DNA of 9,693 nucleotides, from the NCBI GenBank assembly GCA_905193395.1, contig CAJJOO010000025.1, positions 1 to 9,693 on the forward strand, given 5' to 3'. The notes below the pieces were generated by a model that was not told the DNA's origin, ran no database searches, and saw nothing but the letters and a program-made list of their open reading frames with translations. The number at the start of each line of letters is the position of its first letter. Positions within the stretch are counted from its first letter, which is position 1. The stretch is from an uncultured Porphyromonadaceae bacterium (GTDB taxonomy: Bacteria; Bacteroidota; Bacteroidia; Bacteroidales; Muribaculaceae). Below, in pieces: positions 1 through 6,869 of the stretch. The position numbers were made by a program, and so were the translations under genes.

Positions 1-43
1 CGGTGAACGATGGTGCCGGGAGTTTCTTTACCTGTGCATTCAT
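1..43 (-). CDS. 5' end of an unidentified protein gene (partial)
   Basis: On the minus strand an ATG at 43 opens a frame that stays open to the window edge and gives MNAQVKKLPAPSFT. A second ATG four bases further in is out of frame and stops after three codons, so position 43 is the sensible start. A perfect TAnnTTTG -7 element lies 20 bases upstream (64-71), which would give a leader of roughly 14 bases. That promoter is the main reason to believe the frame. Fourteen residues are too few to assign a family. There is no signal peptide or lipobox in what is visible, although the fragment is basic at its start. It lies downstream of the flavin-reductase gene in the same direction, but the separate promoter suggests its own transcript. 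Confidence 0.5.
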   Translation of the reverse strand, partial: MNAQVKKLPAPSFT

Positions 44-63
44 TGTCAATGAGATTATAATTA

Positions 64-71
64 CAAAGATA
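64..71 (-). promoter_or_regulatory. Bacteroidetes -7 promoter element for the gene at the left edge
   Basis: The minus strand reads TATCTTTG, a full match to the TAnnTTTG -7 consensus of the Bacteroidetes primary sigma factor. It lies in the 65-base gap between the flavin-reductase stop and the ATG at 43. Transcription would start near 57. No clear TTG-type -33 element is seen 19-21 bases further upstream. The wider 12-mer TTGCTATCTTTG (75-64) recurs exactly at 8116-8127 in front of another gene. Confidence 0.6.
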
Positions 72-108
72 GCAACAATCCGGCAGCGGAATAAGTTTCG
101 CAGAGACA

Positions 109-678
109 TTACTGTTTCAGTTCCTTTCCGTCGGCAAAAGCGTTGCCGACACGCTCGCCCATACAGATGTAGCCGTTGTGAATCGGGTCGAAAGTAATAA
201 GGTCCATTTTCTCAACATCGGGCTTGCCGTCGGCAGCGAGATATGCGTCGTCGCAAATAATATTGACGATGTCGGCCACAAGATAGCAGCCGGATTCCGA
301 TTCGTCGATTTTCTGCTTGGCGCGACATTCCATAGTCATGGGAAAGACGTCAAAGACAGGGGCGTTGACGTTGGGAGCCTTTTCCGAGGCCCATCCGGCG
401 CGGGCAACCTTGTCCGGGACCTTGCGACCGCTGACCAGACCAATATAGTCGGCAGCCTTCATGGTGCCGGAGGTGGCAAAAGCGACCGTGAAGTCGGCAC
501 AGCGTTTCAGATTGTCGGTGGTGGCATGCGAGCCGAGGGAAATTACGATTTCCGTCGCGTCCCATTGGCCGCCCCAGGCGGCGTTCATGGCATTGGGAGT
601 TCCGTCGGCATCGTAAGTGCCAAGAATCAGTACAGGCTGCGGCAACAGCCATGCGCGTGGTGTAAAGTTGTGTTTCAT
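109..678 (-). CDS. Flavin reductase family protein (FMN-binding split barrel)
   Basis: This 189-residue protein matches the flavin-reductase-like FMN-binding family, whose members bind FMN in a split beta-barrel and often reduce flavin with NAD(P)H. The N-terminal strand (about 13-38) has PQPVLILGTYDADGTPN followed by AMNAAWGG, the usual family opening. The segment SHATTDNLKR (50-59) is the FMN-phosphate-contacting region, and SGRKVPDK (83-90) matches the family's SGxxxDK loop. The second half (GCYLVADIVNI, 130-140) is the typical core strand pattern. Length is normal for the single-domain Bacteroidales version, and no signal peptide is seen, so it is probably cytosolic. It is the last gene of the minus-strand operon, 23 bases after the MmcQ/YjbR-like gene. 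The physiological substrate cannot be read from sequence; an oxidoreductase role on flavin or a small organic acceptor is inferred from the family only. Confidence 0.88.
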   Translation of the reverse strand: MKHNFTPRAWLLPQPVLILGTYDADGTPNAMNAAWGGQWDATEIVISLGSHATTDNLKRCADFTVAFATSGTMKAADYIGLVSGRKVPDKVARAGWASEKAPNVNAPVFDVFPMTMECRAKQKIDESESGCYLVADIVNIICDDAYLAADGKPDVEKMDLITFDPIHNGYICMGERVGNAFADGKELKQ

Positions 679-701
679 ATCCGTTTGAATTCTATCATGA
701 A

Positions 702-1073
702 TTATTTCAAATCATTTAAATCCAGGCCCAGTTGCCGACGGAGTTTCAGCGTGAGCCCGGCGGCAGTGCAGCGATAGGCGTGGCGCAGAATCTCGCGTTC
801 CGTTTTTGGCGGGATATCGTTGTCGAAATCGACAGAAATCCAGTGACGTTTGTTCATGTGATAGCCGGGGCGAACGGATGAAAAACGGTCGCGGAGTTCT
901 ATCGAAAAATCGGGATTGACCTTGATGTTGTAAAACTGCCAGTTGCCAGAAAGGTCCATCAGGCAGAATATCTTGCCGCCGATTTCCAGCGAAAGCGTGT
1001 CGGGACCGAACGGGCTGCGTTCCGTGGCATGCGGCAGCGACAGACAAAAATCTCTGACTTCCTGAATATTCAT
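702..1073 (-). CDS. MmcQ/YjbR family protein
   Basis: This 123-residue protein has the pattern of the MmcQ/YjbR family (also called CyaY-like or double-wing DNA-binding fold). It opens with an N-terminal helix (MNIQEVRDFCLSLPHATERSPFG, split here by position as 1-23), followed by the strand pair around GGKIFCLMDL (32-41). The family hallmark PGYHMNKRHWISV is at 69-81, and the C-terminal helices carry the usual Y-x-x-x-x-x-G-L-x-x-K-L-R-R arrangement (100-113). Length is typical. Members are suspected DNA-binding proteins from the fold, but no function is established for most of them, and I do not claim one here. It sits 24 bases downstream of sbcC and 23 bases upstream of the flavin-reductase gene on the same strand, so co-transcription is likely. 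The start is preceded by AT-rich sequence without a Shine-Dalgarno motif, as is common in this phylum. Confidence 0.88.
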   Translation of the reverse strand: MNIQEVRDFCLSLPHATERSPFGPDTLSLEIGGKIFCLMDLSGNWQFYNIKVNPDFSIELRDRFSSVRPGYHMNKRHWISVDFDNDIPPKTEREILRHAYRCTAAGLTLKLRRQLGLDLNDLK

Positions 1074-1097
1074 GGTTTCAATTAATTACTTACTGAA

Positions 1098-4000
1098 TCA
1101 TCCACCGATGATTTCGATACGGCTGCCGCCGGAATTCCCGACCGGCACCACACTTATCCGGGTGGAAATACGTTCGCTCATCATGTCGGTGTGACTTATA
1201 ACGCCGACTTTCTTGCCCTGATTCGACTGTAAGGACGCCAGGGAATCAATAACCATGGCCAGTGAATCGGGGTCGAGCGTTCCGAAGCCTTCGTCAATGA
1301 ACAGGTTGGAGAACGATACATTCCGCGAGGACAGGGACGAGAGACCCAGGGCCAGACCGAGACTGACGATGAAAGTCTCGCCACCGGAAAGCGACGAGGT
1401 CTCGCGTACATCGTCGCCGCGGTCGTGGTCAACGACACGTATTGCCAGCGAATCCGGGACGTGGACCAATTCATAGCGGCGGTTGAAGCGGCGTATTTCG
1501 GCGTTAGCGTGGCGGACAAGGAAGCCGAGGGTGAAACACTGGGCTATACGGCGCATCGTCTTGCCGTCGGCCCCGATAGCGTCATAAATCTTAGCCCAGG
1601 CGGCATCATCGTCGCGGGCACGTAAATAATCGTCTTTAAGACCGGCAAGTTGGGCCGAAGCGCGCTGATGCTCGCTGAGCCGGGCGCGTGCGGCGACAAG
1701 TTCGTCGTCGGCAACGGCGGTAATACGGTCGCGTTCGGTCTCAAGATCGGCACGAGACTGCGCGGGAGCGTTTTCAAAGTGAGCGCGATATGCCGCCTCG
1801 CTGCGTTCGAGCGTGGCCAAGGCGGCGGTGAAAGCGTCGTCGGTCTGCTTCAGTTGGCGGCGCATGGCCTCCCAGTCGTCGGGCGCATCGCAAACGGATT
1901 CGACATCGGCCCGGGAAATTCCGGGATGATTCCCAATCCAGGCCGAAAGTGCGGCCGCGGCACTGTCTTTGGCCGTGCAGGCCGTCTTGCGCCGCTCGAG
2001 CGCCGACTTTTCTTCGGCCCTGAGAGCGGCCATTGATTTTTCGGCAGCGAGGATTTCCTCATTCCTGGTTTTGAGAGCCGCAGCGGTGGCAGCGACTTGG
2101 TCGGAGAGAGCCTTTTCAATGGCGTCCGGGTCCCCGTCGCCTATGGCAGCGCGCAGGTCATCCTGCAGCAGAGAAACCTGTACGTTCAGATTATCGAAGA
2201 CGCCAATGGCCTCGCCAAATTTCCGCAAGAGTTCATCGCTACGGGCGGCAAGCACCGGAGCCTTGGCCGTGAGGGCGGAAAGATGCTTTTCGGCTTCGTT
2301 CAATTGTGTATCGGCGCGGCGGACGGCCTCGTCAAGGACCGAGCGCCGAGTGTCACGATTGTGGACAGTCGCATCGTATTCTTTGCGCAGGTTAGTGACA
2401 CGGAGTTGCCGCGCATTGTAATCGTCGAGGGCTTTGTCAGCGGCGGCGGAAGATTTGCGGGCAGCGGCCAACATCGACTGCAACGAACCGGAATCGGCAG
2501 CACACTCGGGGCGCCGTGCCGTAATAGCATCGAGTCCCGCGGTAAGGGTATCCAGTTCGGCAACAATGGATTTCAGCGACAATCCGAGGGTGGATGTAGC
2601 ACCGTTGTTGGCATTGATCTGCGATTGCAGGGCCTCACGACGGGTGAGGGCGACGTCAAGATCCTTTTGCTTCGCGTCGATGGCAACCTGCATTGCATCG
2701 GTGTGGGATTGGAAACCGCCGGTATCGCTGTACGGATGGTGCAAGGCTCCGCAAAGCGGGCAAGGTTGGTTTTCGACAAGATTCTCACGCAGTTGCAGCA
2801 GGTTCTTCCCGAGCATTATCGCCCTGGCATCACGCAGGGTGGTGATTTCGGAAGTAAGCGTTGCGGTATCAATCGCGGCCAAAGCAGCCGTGAGAGAAGC
2901 GTTATCAGATGCTAAACGGCCGATTTCGGATTCGGCGGCTGTCCTCGCATCGGTTTTAGCCTTAATTCTGGTATTGAAGTCGACTGCGGCGCTGATGTCG
3001 GCCACAAGAGCGTCGGCCGCAGCCTTTGCGCCGCGCAGTTCCGGGAGACTGTCGGCGGAAATGGCAGTTTCCTCGACTGTCAGTTTGTTACGGGCCTCGG
3101 CAACAGCCACGTCGAGGGTTTTCAATTCTTTTTGGGCCGCGACAGCGAGTTCGTCGCGGCGGGTTTTGAGTTGACGGACAGAATCCGAGGCCTTATCGGC
3201 TTCTTCACTATTCTTTTTCAGATCGTCACAGGAAGCGTAATGGTCTTTTTCGGCCTGCGACACGGCTATTTTGCTGTCGGCAAGATTTTTGCGTGCCGCA
3301 GCAAGAGTCCCCTTGATGGTTCGCGCCTTGTTTATAGCGGGGCGTGCGGATTCAAGGTCGGCTGCGGCTTTCTGGTTCTGTTCGGAAAGCAGAGCCGCAG
3401 CCGACTGCAAGGCATTGAGCGACGACCTGCCTGTGACGATTTTCGTGGCAAGGTCGGCCATCAGACGGTCCGTTTCGGCAATTTCGGTCTCCAGACGGCG
3501 AATCTGATTCAGAATATCGACAGCAGGACGTGTACGGTCGAAAAGCCCGAGGCGCGCGGCCACCGGGGCAGACGACATGACGGCAAGGAGTACGCGGTCG
3601 CGGTCGATGCGGTCGGCCAGGACAGCGTCAAACAGCAATTTCTCAGACTCATACCATCCGATGGATGCAAGCAAGTCAGCCAACCGCGCACGACGCTCGG
3701 AAGCCTGACGTTCGAGTGTGTTAATCGCGGACGTTAGCGTCGCAACTTCGTCGTCGGCCAGGAGGACTTCGGAGAAAGCCGAAACCCGCGAACTGATTTC
3801 CGACAGTGTCGCGGCAGCCAGTCGGCGGCGCGACTCGATTTCGGCGGCGATGCTGCGATACTGCTCACCGTTGCCTACAAGTTTTTCCAACAGTTCGTAA
3901 CGGGTGTTCTCGTCGGCGCTCAGAAAGTTGGCAAACGAACCCTGGGCGATGACAACTGTGCGCATGAACTGGTTGTAGTCCAGACCGATAATCTGCGGGA

Positions 4001-4466
4001 CCGAAGCCCAGTCCTCCTCGCGCTCGACCCCAGTGCCGTCGGCAGTGCAGTCAAGCACATAAAGACGGTTTATGACCTCGGAATATTTCTTGCGACGGAA
4101 GCCTGTATGCCATTCGGCCCGGTAGGGATGGCCATTGTTGGCCAGGAAAGTAAGTTTTGCGTAGCAGGATTTTTTGCCACGCGTCAGGATATTGCGACAA
4201 TCCTTGGGCGCGATGTCAGGTTCGTTTCCGGCGCCGGAATAGATGGTGTTGCGGAACTTGCGGCCGGTGCCGGTGTGATAGCGCGGCGCGGTGCCGAAAA
4301 GGGCAAGACTAATGGCATCGAGGATCGTGGATTTTCCGCTTCCCGTAGGCCCGACAATCGAAAATATGTTGCAACGGCCCACGGGACCGTTTTCAAAATC
4401 TATGACCTCGCCCTCGGGATTATCGAGCGAAGCAAGATTCAGCAATTCCAGTTTCAGGAGTCTCAT
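1098..4466 (-). CDS. sbcC: SbcC, ATPase subunit of the SbcCD nuclease
   Basis: This 1122-residue SMC/Rad50-type ATPase partners SbcD to open and cut DNA hairpins and protein-blocked double-strand ends. The N-terminal ATPase half holds Walker A GPTGSGKST (39-47) and a Q-loop glutamine at 175 in VVIAQGSFANFL. Two long charged, Ala/Leu-rich segments (about 205-560 and 580-960) are predicted coiled coil. They flank the zinc hook CPLCGALHHP, with Cys569 and Cys572 close to the midpoint, as expected for a Rad50 apex. The C-terminal half has the signature LSGGETF (1026-1032), Walker B with Asp1058-Glu1059 in NLFIDEGFGTLD, and an H-loop histidine at 1092. It is slightly longer than E. coli SbcC (about 1050), the extra length being in the coiled coils. 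All nucleotide-binding elements are intact. Its start lies 9 bases after the sbcD stop, so the two subunits are probably translationally coupled. Confidence 0.97.
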   Translation of the reverse strand: MRLLKLELLNLASLDNPEGEVIDFENGPVGRCNIFSIVGPTGSGKSTILDAISLALFGTAPRYHTGTGRKFRNTIYSGAGNEPDIAPKDCRNILTRGKKSCYAKLTFLANNGHPYRAEWHTGFRRKKYSEVINRLYVLDCTADGTGVEREEDWASVPQIIGLDYNQFMRTVVIAQGSFANFLSADENTRYELLEKLVGNGEQYRSIAAEIESRRRLAAATLSEISSRVSAFSEVLLADDEVATLTSAINTLERQASERRARLADLLASIGWYESEKLLFDAVLADRIDRDRVLLAVMSSAPVAARLGLFDRTRPAVDILNQIRRLETEIAETDRLMADLATKIVTGRSSLNALQSAAALLSEQNQKAAADLESARPAINKARTIKGTLAAARKNLADSKIAVSQAEKDHYASCDDLKKNSEEADKASDSVRQLKTRRDELAVAAQKELKTLDVAVAEARNKLTVEETAISADSLPELRGAKAAADALVADISAAVDFNTRIKAKTDARTAAESEIGRLASDNASLTAALAAIDTATLTSEITTLRDARAIMLGKNLLQLRENLVENQPCPLCGALHHPYSDTGGFQSHTDAMQVAIDAKQKDLDVALTRREALQSQINANNGATSTLGLSLKSIVAELDTLTAGLDAITARRPECAADSGSLQSMLAAARKSSAAADKALDDYNARQLRVTNLRKEYDATVHNRDTRRSVLDEAVRRADTQLNEAEKHLSALTAKAPVLAARSDELLRKFGEAIGVFDNLNVQVSLLQDDLRAAIGDGDPDAIEKALSDQVAATAAALKTRNEEILAAEKSMAALRAEEKSALERRKTACTAKDSAAAALSAWIGNHPGISRADVESVCDAPDDWEAMRRQLKQTDDAFTAALATLERSEAAYRAHFENAPAQSRADLETERDRITAVADDELVAARARLSEHQRASAQLAGLKDDYLRARDDDAAWAKIYDAIGADGKTMRRIAQCFTLGFLVRHANAEIRRFNRRYELVHVPDSLAIRVVDHDRGDDVRETSSLSGGETFIVSLGLALGLSSLSSRNVSFSNLFIDEGFGTLDPDSLAMVIDSLASLQSNQGKKVGVISHTDMMSERISTRISVVPVGNSGGSRIEIIGG

Positions 4467-4475
4467 CGTCGGCCG

Positions 4476-5747
4476 TTAATTGTTTTGTTGCAGCATTACT
4501 TCGTTGACGAGCCGCCGAAGCATGTCGCGGCTTTCGTCTGGCAGGGGTGATTTATGTTTGAAGCGATAGGCCTCGTCGATGGCCTCGACCGGGTCGCGCG
4601 ATAGTACATCGTCAATATCCAGCAAGGTTTCAGATGGTCCGGAATTGGTTTCCATGGCGGGAATCACCCGCCTCACACGGCACAGGATCGCATTGCGCGC
4701 GGCAACGGCTGCCTCGAGGTCCGAGACTATCTCGCTGTCGACCTTGTCTGCAAGCACTTTCAGGGATACATATACAGAATTGTCGTCGGGTCCCGGGCCG
4801 ACGAGCGGCGGCAGTACCGCAGCAATCAGTTTCTTGATCTGCACTGGCGTTGCGGCTTCGGCATCGAGGGGCAGTTCGGCCAGGGGGTGCGTCGGCATGT
4901 ATTCGAGGAATCCTACTCGTGCGGGGGCGTCGGCCGAAATCTCGACGAGGTCCACACCGTGCCTGTAATTCGTCTCGGCGAAGGACATGGGTAGCACACT
5001 GCCGCAATAACGCGCCCATTCTGTGCCCCCTACCCTTTGGCGGCGGTGTATGTGTCCGCAGGTCATATAATAGGGATGGTCGGGCCAGGGGCCGAAATCC
5101 ACACAGTCCAGTCCGCCCACAACAATCTGTTCCGAGGCGTCGCGGGCGGCGATAAGTGCTCCGGAAGCATACAGATGGGTCATCATCACAGGCTGCGAGG
5201 CCGGATATAGTTCGCGGGCGCGCCCGGCCAGACGGCGCAGAATGGAGTTGACGCTGTCGGAATAAGTGCCCGTGCCGGCAAAGTCCGTACGGATATACGG
5301 AACGGCGATAATTGCCGCGGAGGTGCCGTCGGCCCCGGTCAGGGGAATTATAAGGTCGTCGAAGTCATATTCCCATCCTGCCGGAGTATCGTCGGCGGCA
5401 GGTATCCAGCGACGGCGCAGATTACCACGGATCTCGACACGGTGGCGTTCGAGCAGCGGACGGGGCGCCTCAAGGCGGGAGGCGGAATCGTGGTTGCCGG
5501 CGGTGATTACAGTGAGCATCGAGGGGCAACATTCGGCCACGCCGGCAAGAAAATCATAGTACAGCCGACGCGAGGCCGACGAAGGATTGGCGTTGTCAAA
5601 CACATCGCCGGAGACCAGAAGTGCATCGGGTTGCTCGCGTTTCAGACAATCAAGCAGCAAGTCGAAAAAATGCCTGTGAGCCGGCAGACAGTCGATACCG
5701 TGAAACATCTTGCCGAGATGCCAATCGGAGGTACAGATAATTTTCAT
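4476..5747 (-). CDS. sbcD: SbcD, Mre11-type exonuclease subunit
   Basis: This calcineurin-like metallophosphoesterase is the nuclease subunit of SbcCD. Counting from the ATG at 5747 (423 residues), the metal-binding motifs are all present and in order: SDWH with Asp8 and His10, GDVFD with Asp48, GNHD at 84-87, His191 in MTHLYASGA, and CGHIH with His232 and His234. The residues after about 290 form the capping and SbcC-binding part and end in a charged helix. A longer frame starting at 5789 would add 14 residues (beginning [10 protein letters not shown]) and overlap the upstream antiporter gene. I prefer 5747 because the first beta strand KIICTSDWH starts right at the N terminus in this family and the result is a clean 28-base gap. 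It is followed 9 bases later by sbcC, the classical sbcDC order. Mn2+-dependent 3'-5' exonuclease and hairpin endonuclease activity is family knowledge. Confidence 0.96.
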   Translation of the reverse strand: MKIICTSDWHLGKMFHGIDCLPAHRHFFDLLLDCLKREQPDALLVSGDVFDNANPSSASRRLYYDFLAGVAECCPSMLTVITAGNHDSASRLEAPRPLLERHRVEIRGNLRRRWIPAADDTPAGWEYDFDDLIIPLTGADGTSAAIIAVPYIRTDFAGTGTYSDSVNSILRRLAGRARELYPASQPVMMTHLYASGALIAARDASEQIVVGGLDCVDFGPWPDHPYYMTCGHIHRRQRVGGTEWARYCGSVLPMSFAETNYRHGVDLVEISADAPARVGFLEYMPTHPLAELPLDAEAATPVQIKKLIAAVLPPLVGPGPDDNSVYVSLKVLADKVDSEIVSDLEAAVAARNAILCRVRRVIPAMETNSGPSETLLDIDDVLSRDPVEAIDEAYRFKHKSPLPDESRDMLRRLVNEVMLQQNN

Positions 5748-5775
5748 AAACCTGCGAGGGAAAGCGTCATCAATA

Positions 5776-6732
5776 TCAGGCCCCGGCAATCAGCCACACG
5801 GTATAGGCCACGTAGCATGCGACAAGCAGGGCACCTTCGGTTCTGTTGATTGTGCGCTGGCCCCAGAACTGACCCACGAGCCAGAAGAGCAGGCAGGCGC
5901 CGGTCATCACCAGAAGGTCGACCTCGCCGATTGAGCCGAACTGCAAGGGACGCACCGTAGCCGATGCGCCGAGTACGAAGAATATATTAAAGATATTGCT
6001 GCCGATGACGTTGCCGATGGCCATGTCGGCCTTGCCTTTGAGCGCCGAGACCACGGAGGTGGCCAATTCAGGCAGTGAAGTGCCGGCAGCCACGACGGTC
6101 AGGCCAATGACGGCATCACTGACGCCGAGCGATGAGGCGATACCTGATGCACCGTCGACAAACAGATTGCCGCCGCCAATCAGTCCGGCCAGACCGAAGA
6201 CAATCCATGCCACGGATTTCCAGACGGGCATGGGGGCGGCCGTTTCATCGCCCGCGGGAGCGGCGCCGTTGCGCGCCTGGCCGATAGAATATCTCAGGAA
6301 TATAGTGAAGAACAGCAGCAGGACTATGCCGTCGGTGCGCGACAACACTCTGGGGCCGGCTTCGCCGAGCCACGGGCCGCTGCCCATGGCCAGGAGGGCG
6401 AGCGCCGAAACTCCGACCAGCGGAATGTCGGCCGACAGCAACGACCGTCCCACCCTGAGCGGGCATATCATGGCCGTGACGCCGATAATAACCAGGACAT
6501 TAAATATGTTGCTACCCACCACGTTGCCGATGGAAATCTCGGTGTGCCCGTCGATGGCCGACATCAGGCTTATGACAAGTTCCGGAGCCGACGTACCGAA
6601 GGCCACGACGGTAAGACCAACTACGAGGTCGCTCACGCCAAGGCGTCGCGCCACCGAGGCCGCGCCGTCGGTCAACAGATTGGCCCCTAGCAAAATCAGG
6701 CCAAGGCCAATCAAAAGAATCAGAATATCCAT
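5776..6732 (-). CDS. Calcium/sodium antiporter, CaCA family (YrbG-like)
   Basis: This 318-residue inner-membrane exchanger belongs to the cation/Ca2+ antiporter superfamily and probably moves Ca2+ against Na+ (or H+). About ten hydrophobic segments form two inverted halves. Each half carries the two alpha-repeat signatures: GTSAPE (46-51) with [10 protein letters not shown] (69-78), and GTSLPE (217-222) with [10 protein letters not shown] (240-249). The acidic residues Glu51 and Glu222 are the expected ion ligands. A hydrophilic, Ala/Pro-rich linker (about 151-170) separates the halves. The protein begins directly in transmembrane segment 1 ([20 protein letters not shown]), usual for YrbG-type proteins. 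It is the first gene of the minus-strand set, just downstream of a -7 element at 6764-6771, and its stop lies 28 bases before sbcD. The transported ion pair cannot be fixed from sequence alone. A link to SbcCD, which uses Mn2+, would be speculation. Confidence 0.93.
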   Translation of the reverse strand: MDILILLIGLGLILLGANLLTDGAASVARRLGVSDLVVGLTVVAFGTSAPELVISLMSAIDGHTEISIGNVVGSNIFNVLVIIGVTAMICPLRVGRSLLSADIPLVGVSALALLAMGSGPWLGEAGPRVLSRTDGIVLLLFFTIFLRYSIGQARNGAAPAGDETAAPMPVWKSVAWIVFGLAGLIGGGNLFVDGASGIASSLGVSDAVIGLTVVAAGTSLPELATSVVSALKGKADMAIGNVIGSNIFNIFFVLGASATVRPLQFGSIGEVDLLVMTGACLLFWLVGQFWGQRTINRTEGALLVACYVAYTVWLIAGA

Positions 6733-6763
6733 TTGCTTACTGCACTAATAAAATTCACGAGGA

Positions 6764-6771
6764 CAAAGATA
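6764..6771 (-). promoter_or_regulatory. -7 promoter element for the antiporter-sbcDC operon
   Basis: The minus strand reads TATCTTTG, a full match to TAnnTTTG. Transcription would start near 6757, giving a leader of about 25 bases before the antiporter ATG at 6732. The flanking sequence is AT-rich, in contrast to the GC-rich genes. No good TTG is found at the -33 position, so the upstream half is degenerate. The element lies 5 bases from the oppositely oriented candidate element at 6777-6784. Confidence 0.6.
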
Positions 6772-6776
6772 CGAAA

Positions 6777-6784
6777 TAATTTTG
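6777..6784 (+). promoter_or_regulatory. Candidate -7 promoter element for the recombinase gene
   Basis: The plus strand reads TAATTTTG, which fits TAnnTTTG. A TTC at 6754-6756 sits 20 bases upstream, a two-of-three match to the TTG -33 element. Transcription would start near 6791, giving a leader of about 80 bases that includes the inverted repeat at 6802-6831. A second, weaker alternative is GAACTTTG at 6785-6792. The site overlaps the divergent promoter of the antiporter operon, so the two could not easily be occupied together. Confidence 0.4.
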
Positions 6785-6801
6785 GAACTTTGAGACTGAC
6801 A

Positions 6802-6831
6802 ACCTTGCGGCGCCGTGGAGGACCGTAAGGT
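6802..6831. repeat. Imperfect 9-bp inverted repeat in the recombinase leader
   Basis: ACCTTGCGG (6802-6810) pairs with CCGTAAGGT (6823-6831) across a 12-base spacer. Eight positions are Watson-Crick and one is a G-U wobble in RNA. It lies in the intergenic region, just downstream of the predicted recombinase transcription start and about 30 bases outside the antiporter -7 element. No T-run follows, so it is not an intrinsic terminator. It could be an operator, a recombinase-binding half-site pair or an RNA stem; sequence alone does not decide. Confidence 0.5.
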
Positions 6832-6869
6832 GTAAAACAACCATTTTCGTCAATCTCAATTATCTCACC

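Noticed and set aside
2097..2915. 272-codon plus-strand frame opposite sbcC
   Set aside because: It lies wholly inside sbcC, has no promoter or recognisable domain, and its Gly/Val/Arg-rich composition is that of a complementary strand.
5748..5789. Longer sbcD start at 5789
   Set aside because: It would add 14 residues before the canonical first beta strand and overlap the antiporter gene by 14 bases. The ATG at 5747 fits the family better.
5800..6720. Nucleotide similarity between two halves of the antiporter gene, as a possible recent duplication
   Set aside because: It is the ancient internal alpha-repeat of the CaCA fold. Similarity is limited to the conserved motifs.
5996..6748. 250-codon plus-strand frame opposite the antiporter
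   Set aside because: Antisense of two well-conserved alpha-repeat regions. The translated repeats simply mirror the duplicated halves of the antiporter.
6771..6850. Outer inverted repeat ACGAAA (6771-6776) / TTTCGT (6845-6850) around the recombinase leader stem
   Set aside because: Only six bases, not centred on the inner inverted repeat, and not extendable. Probably chance in AT-rich sequence.
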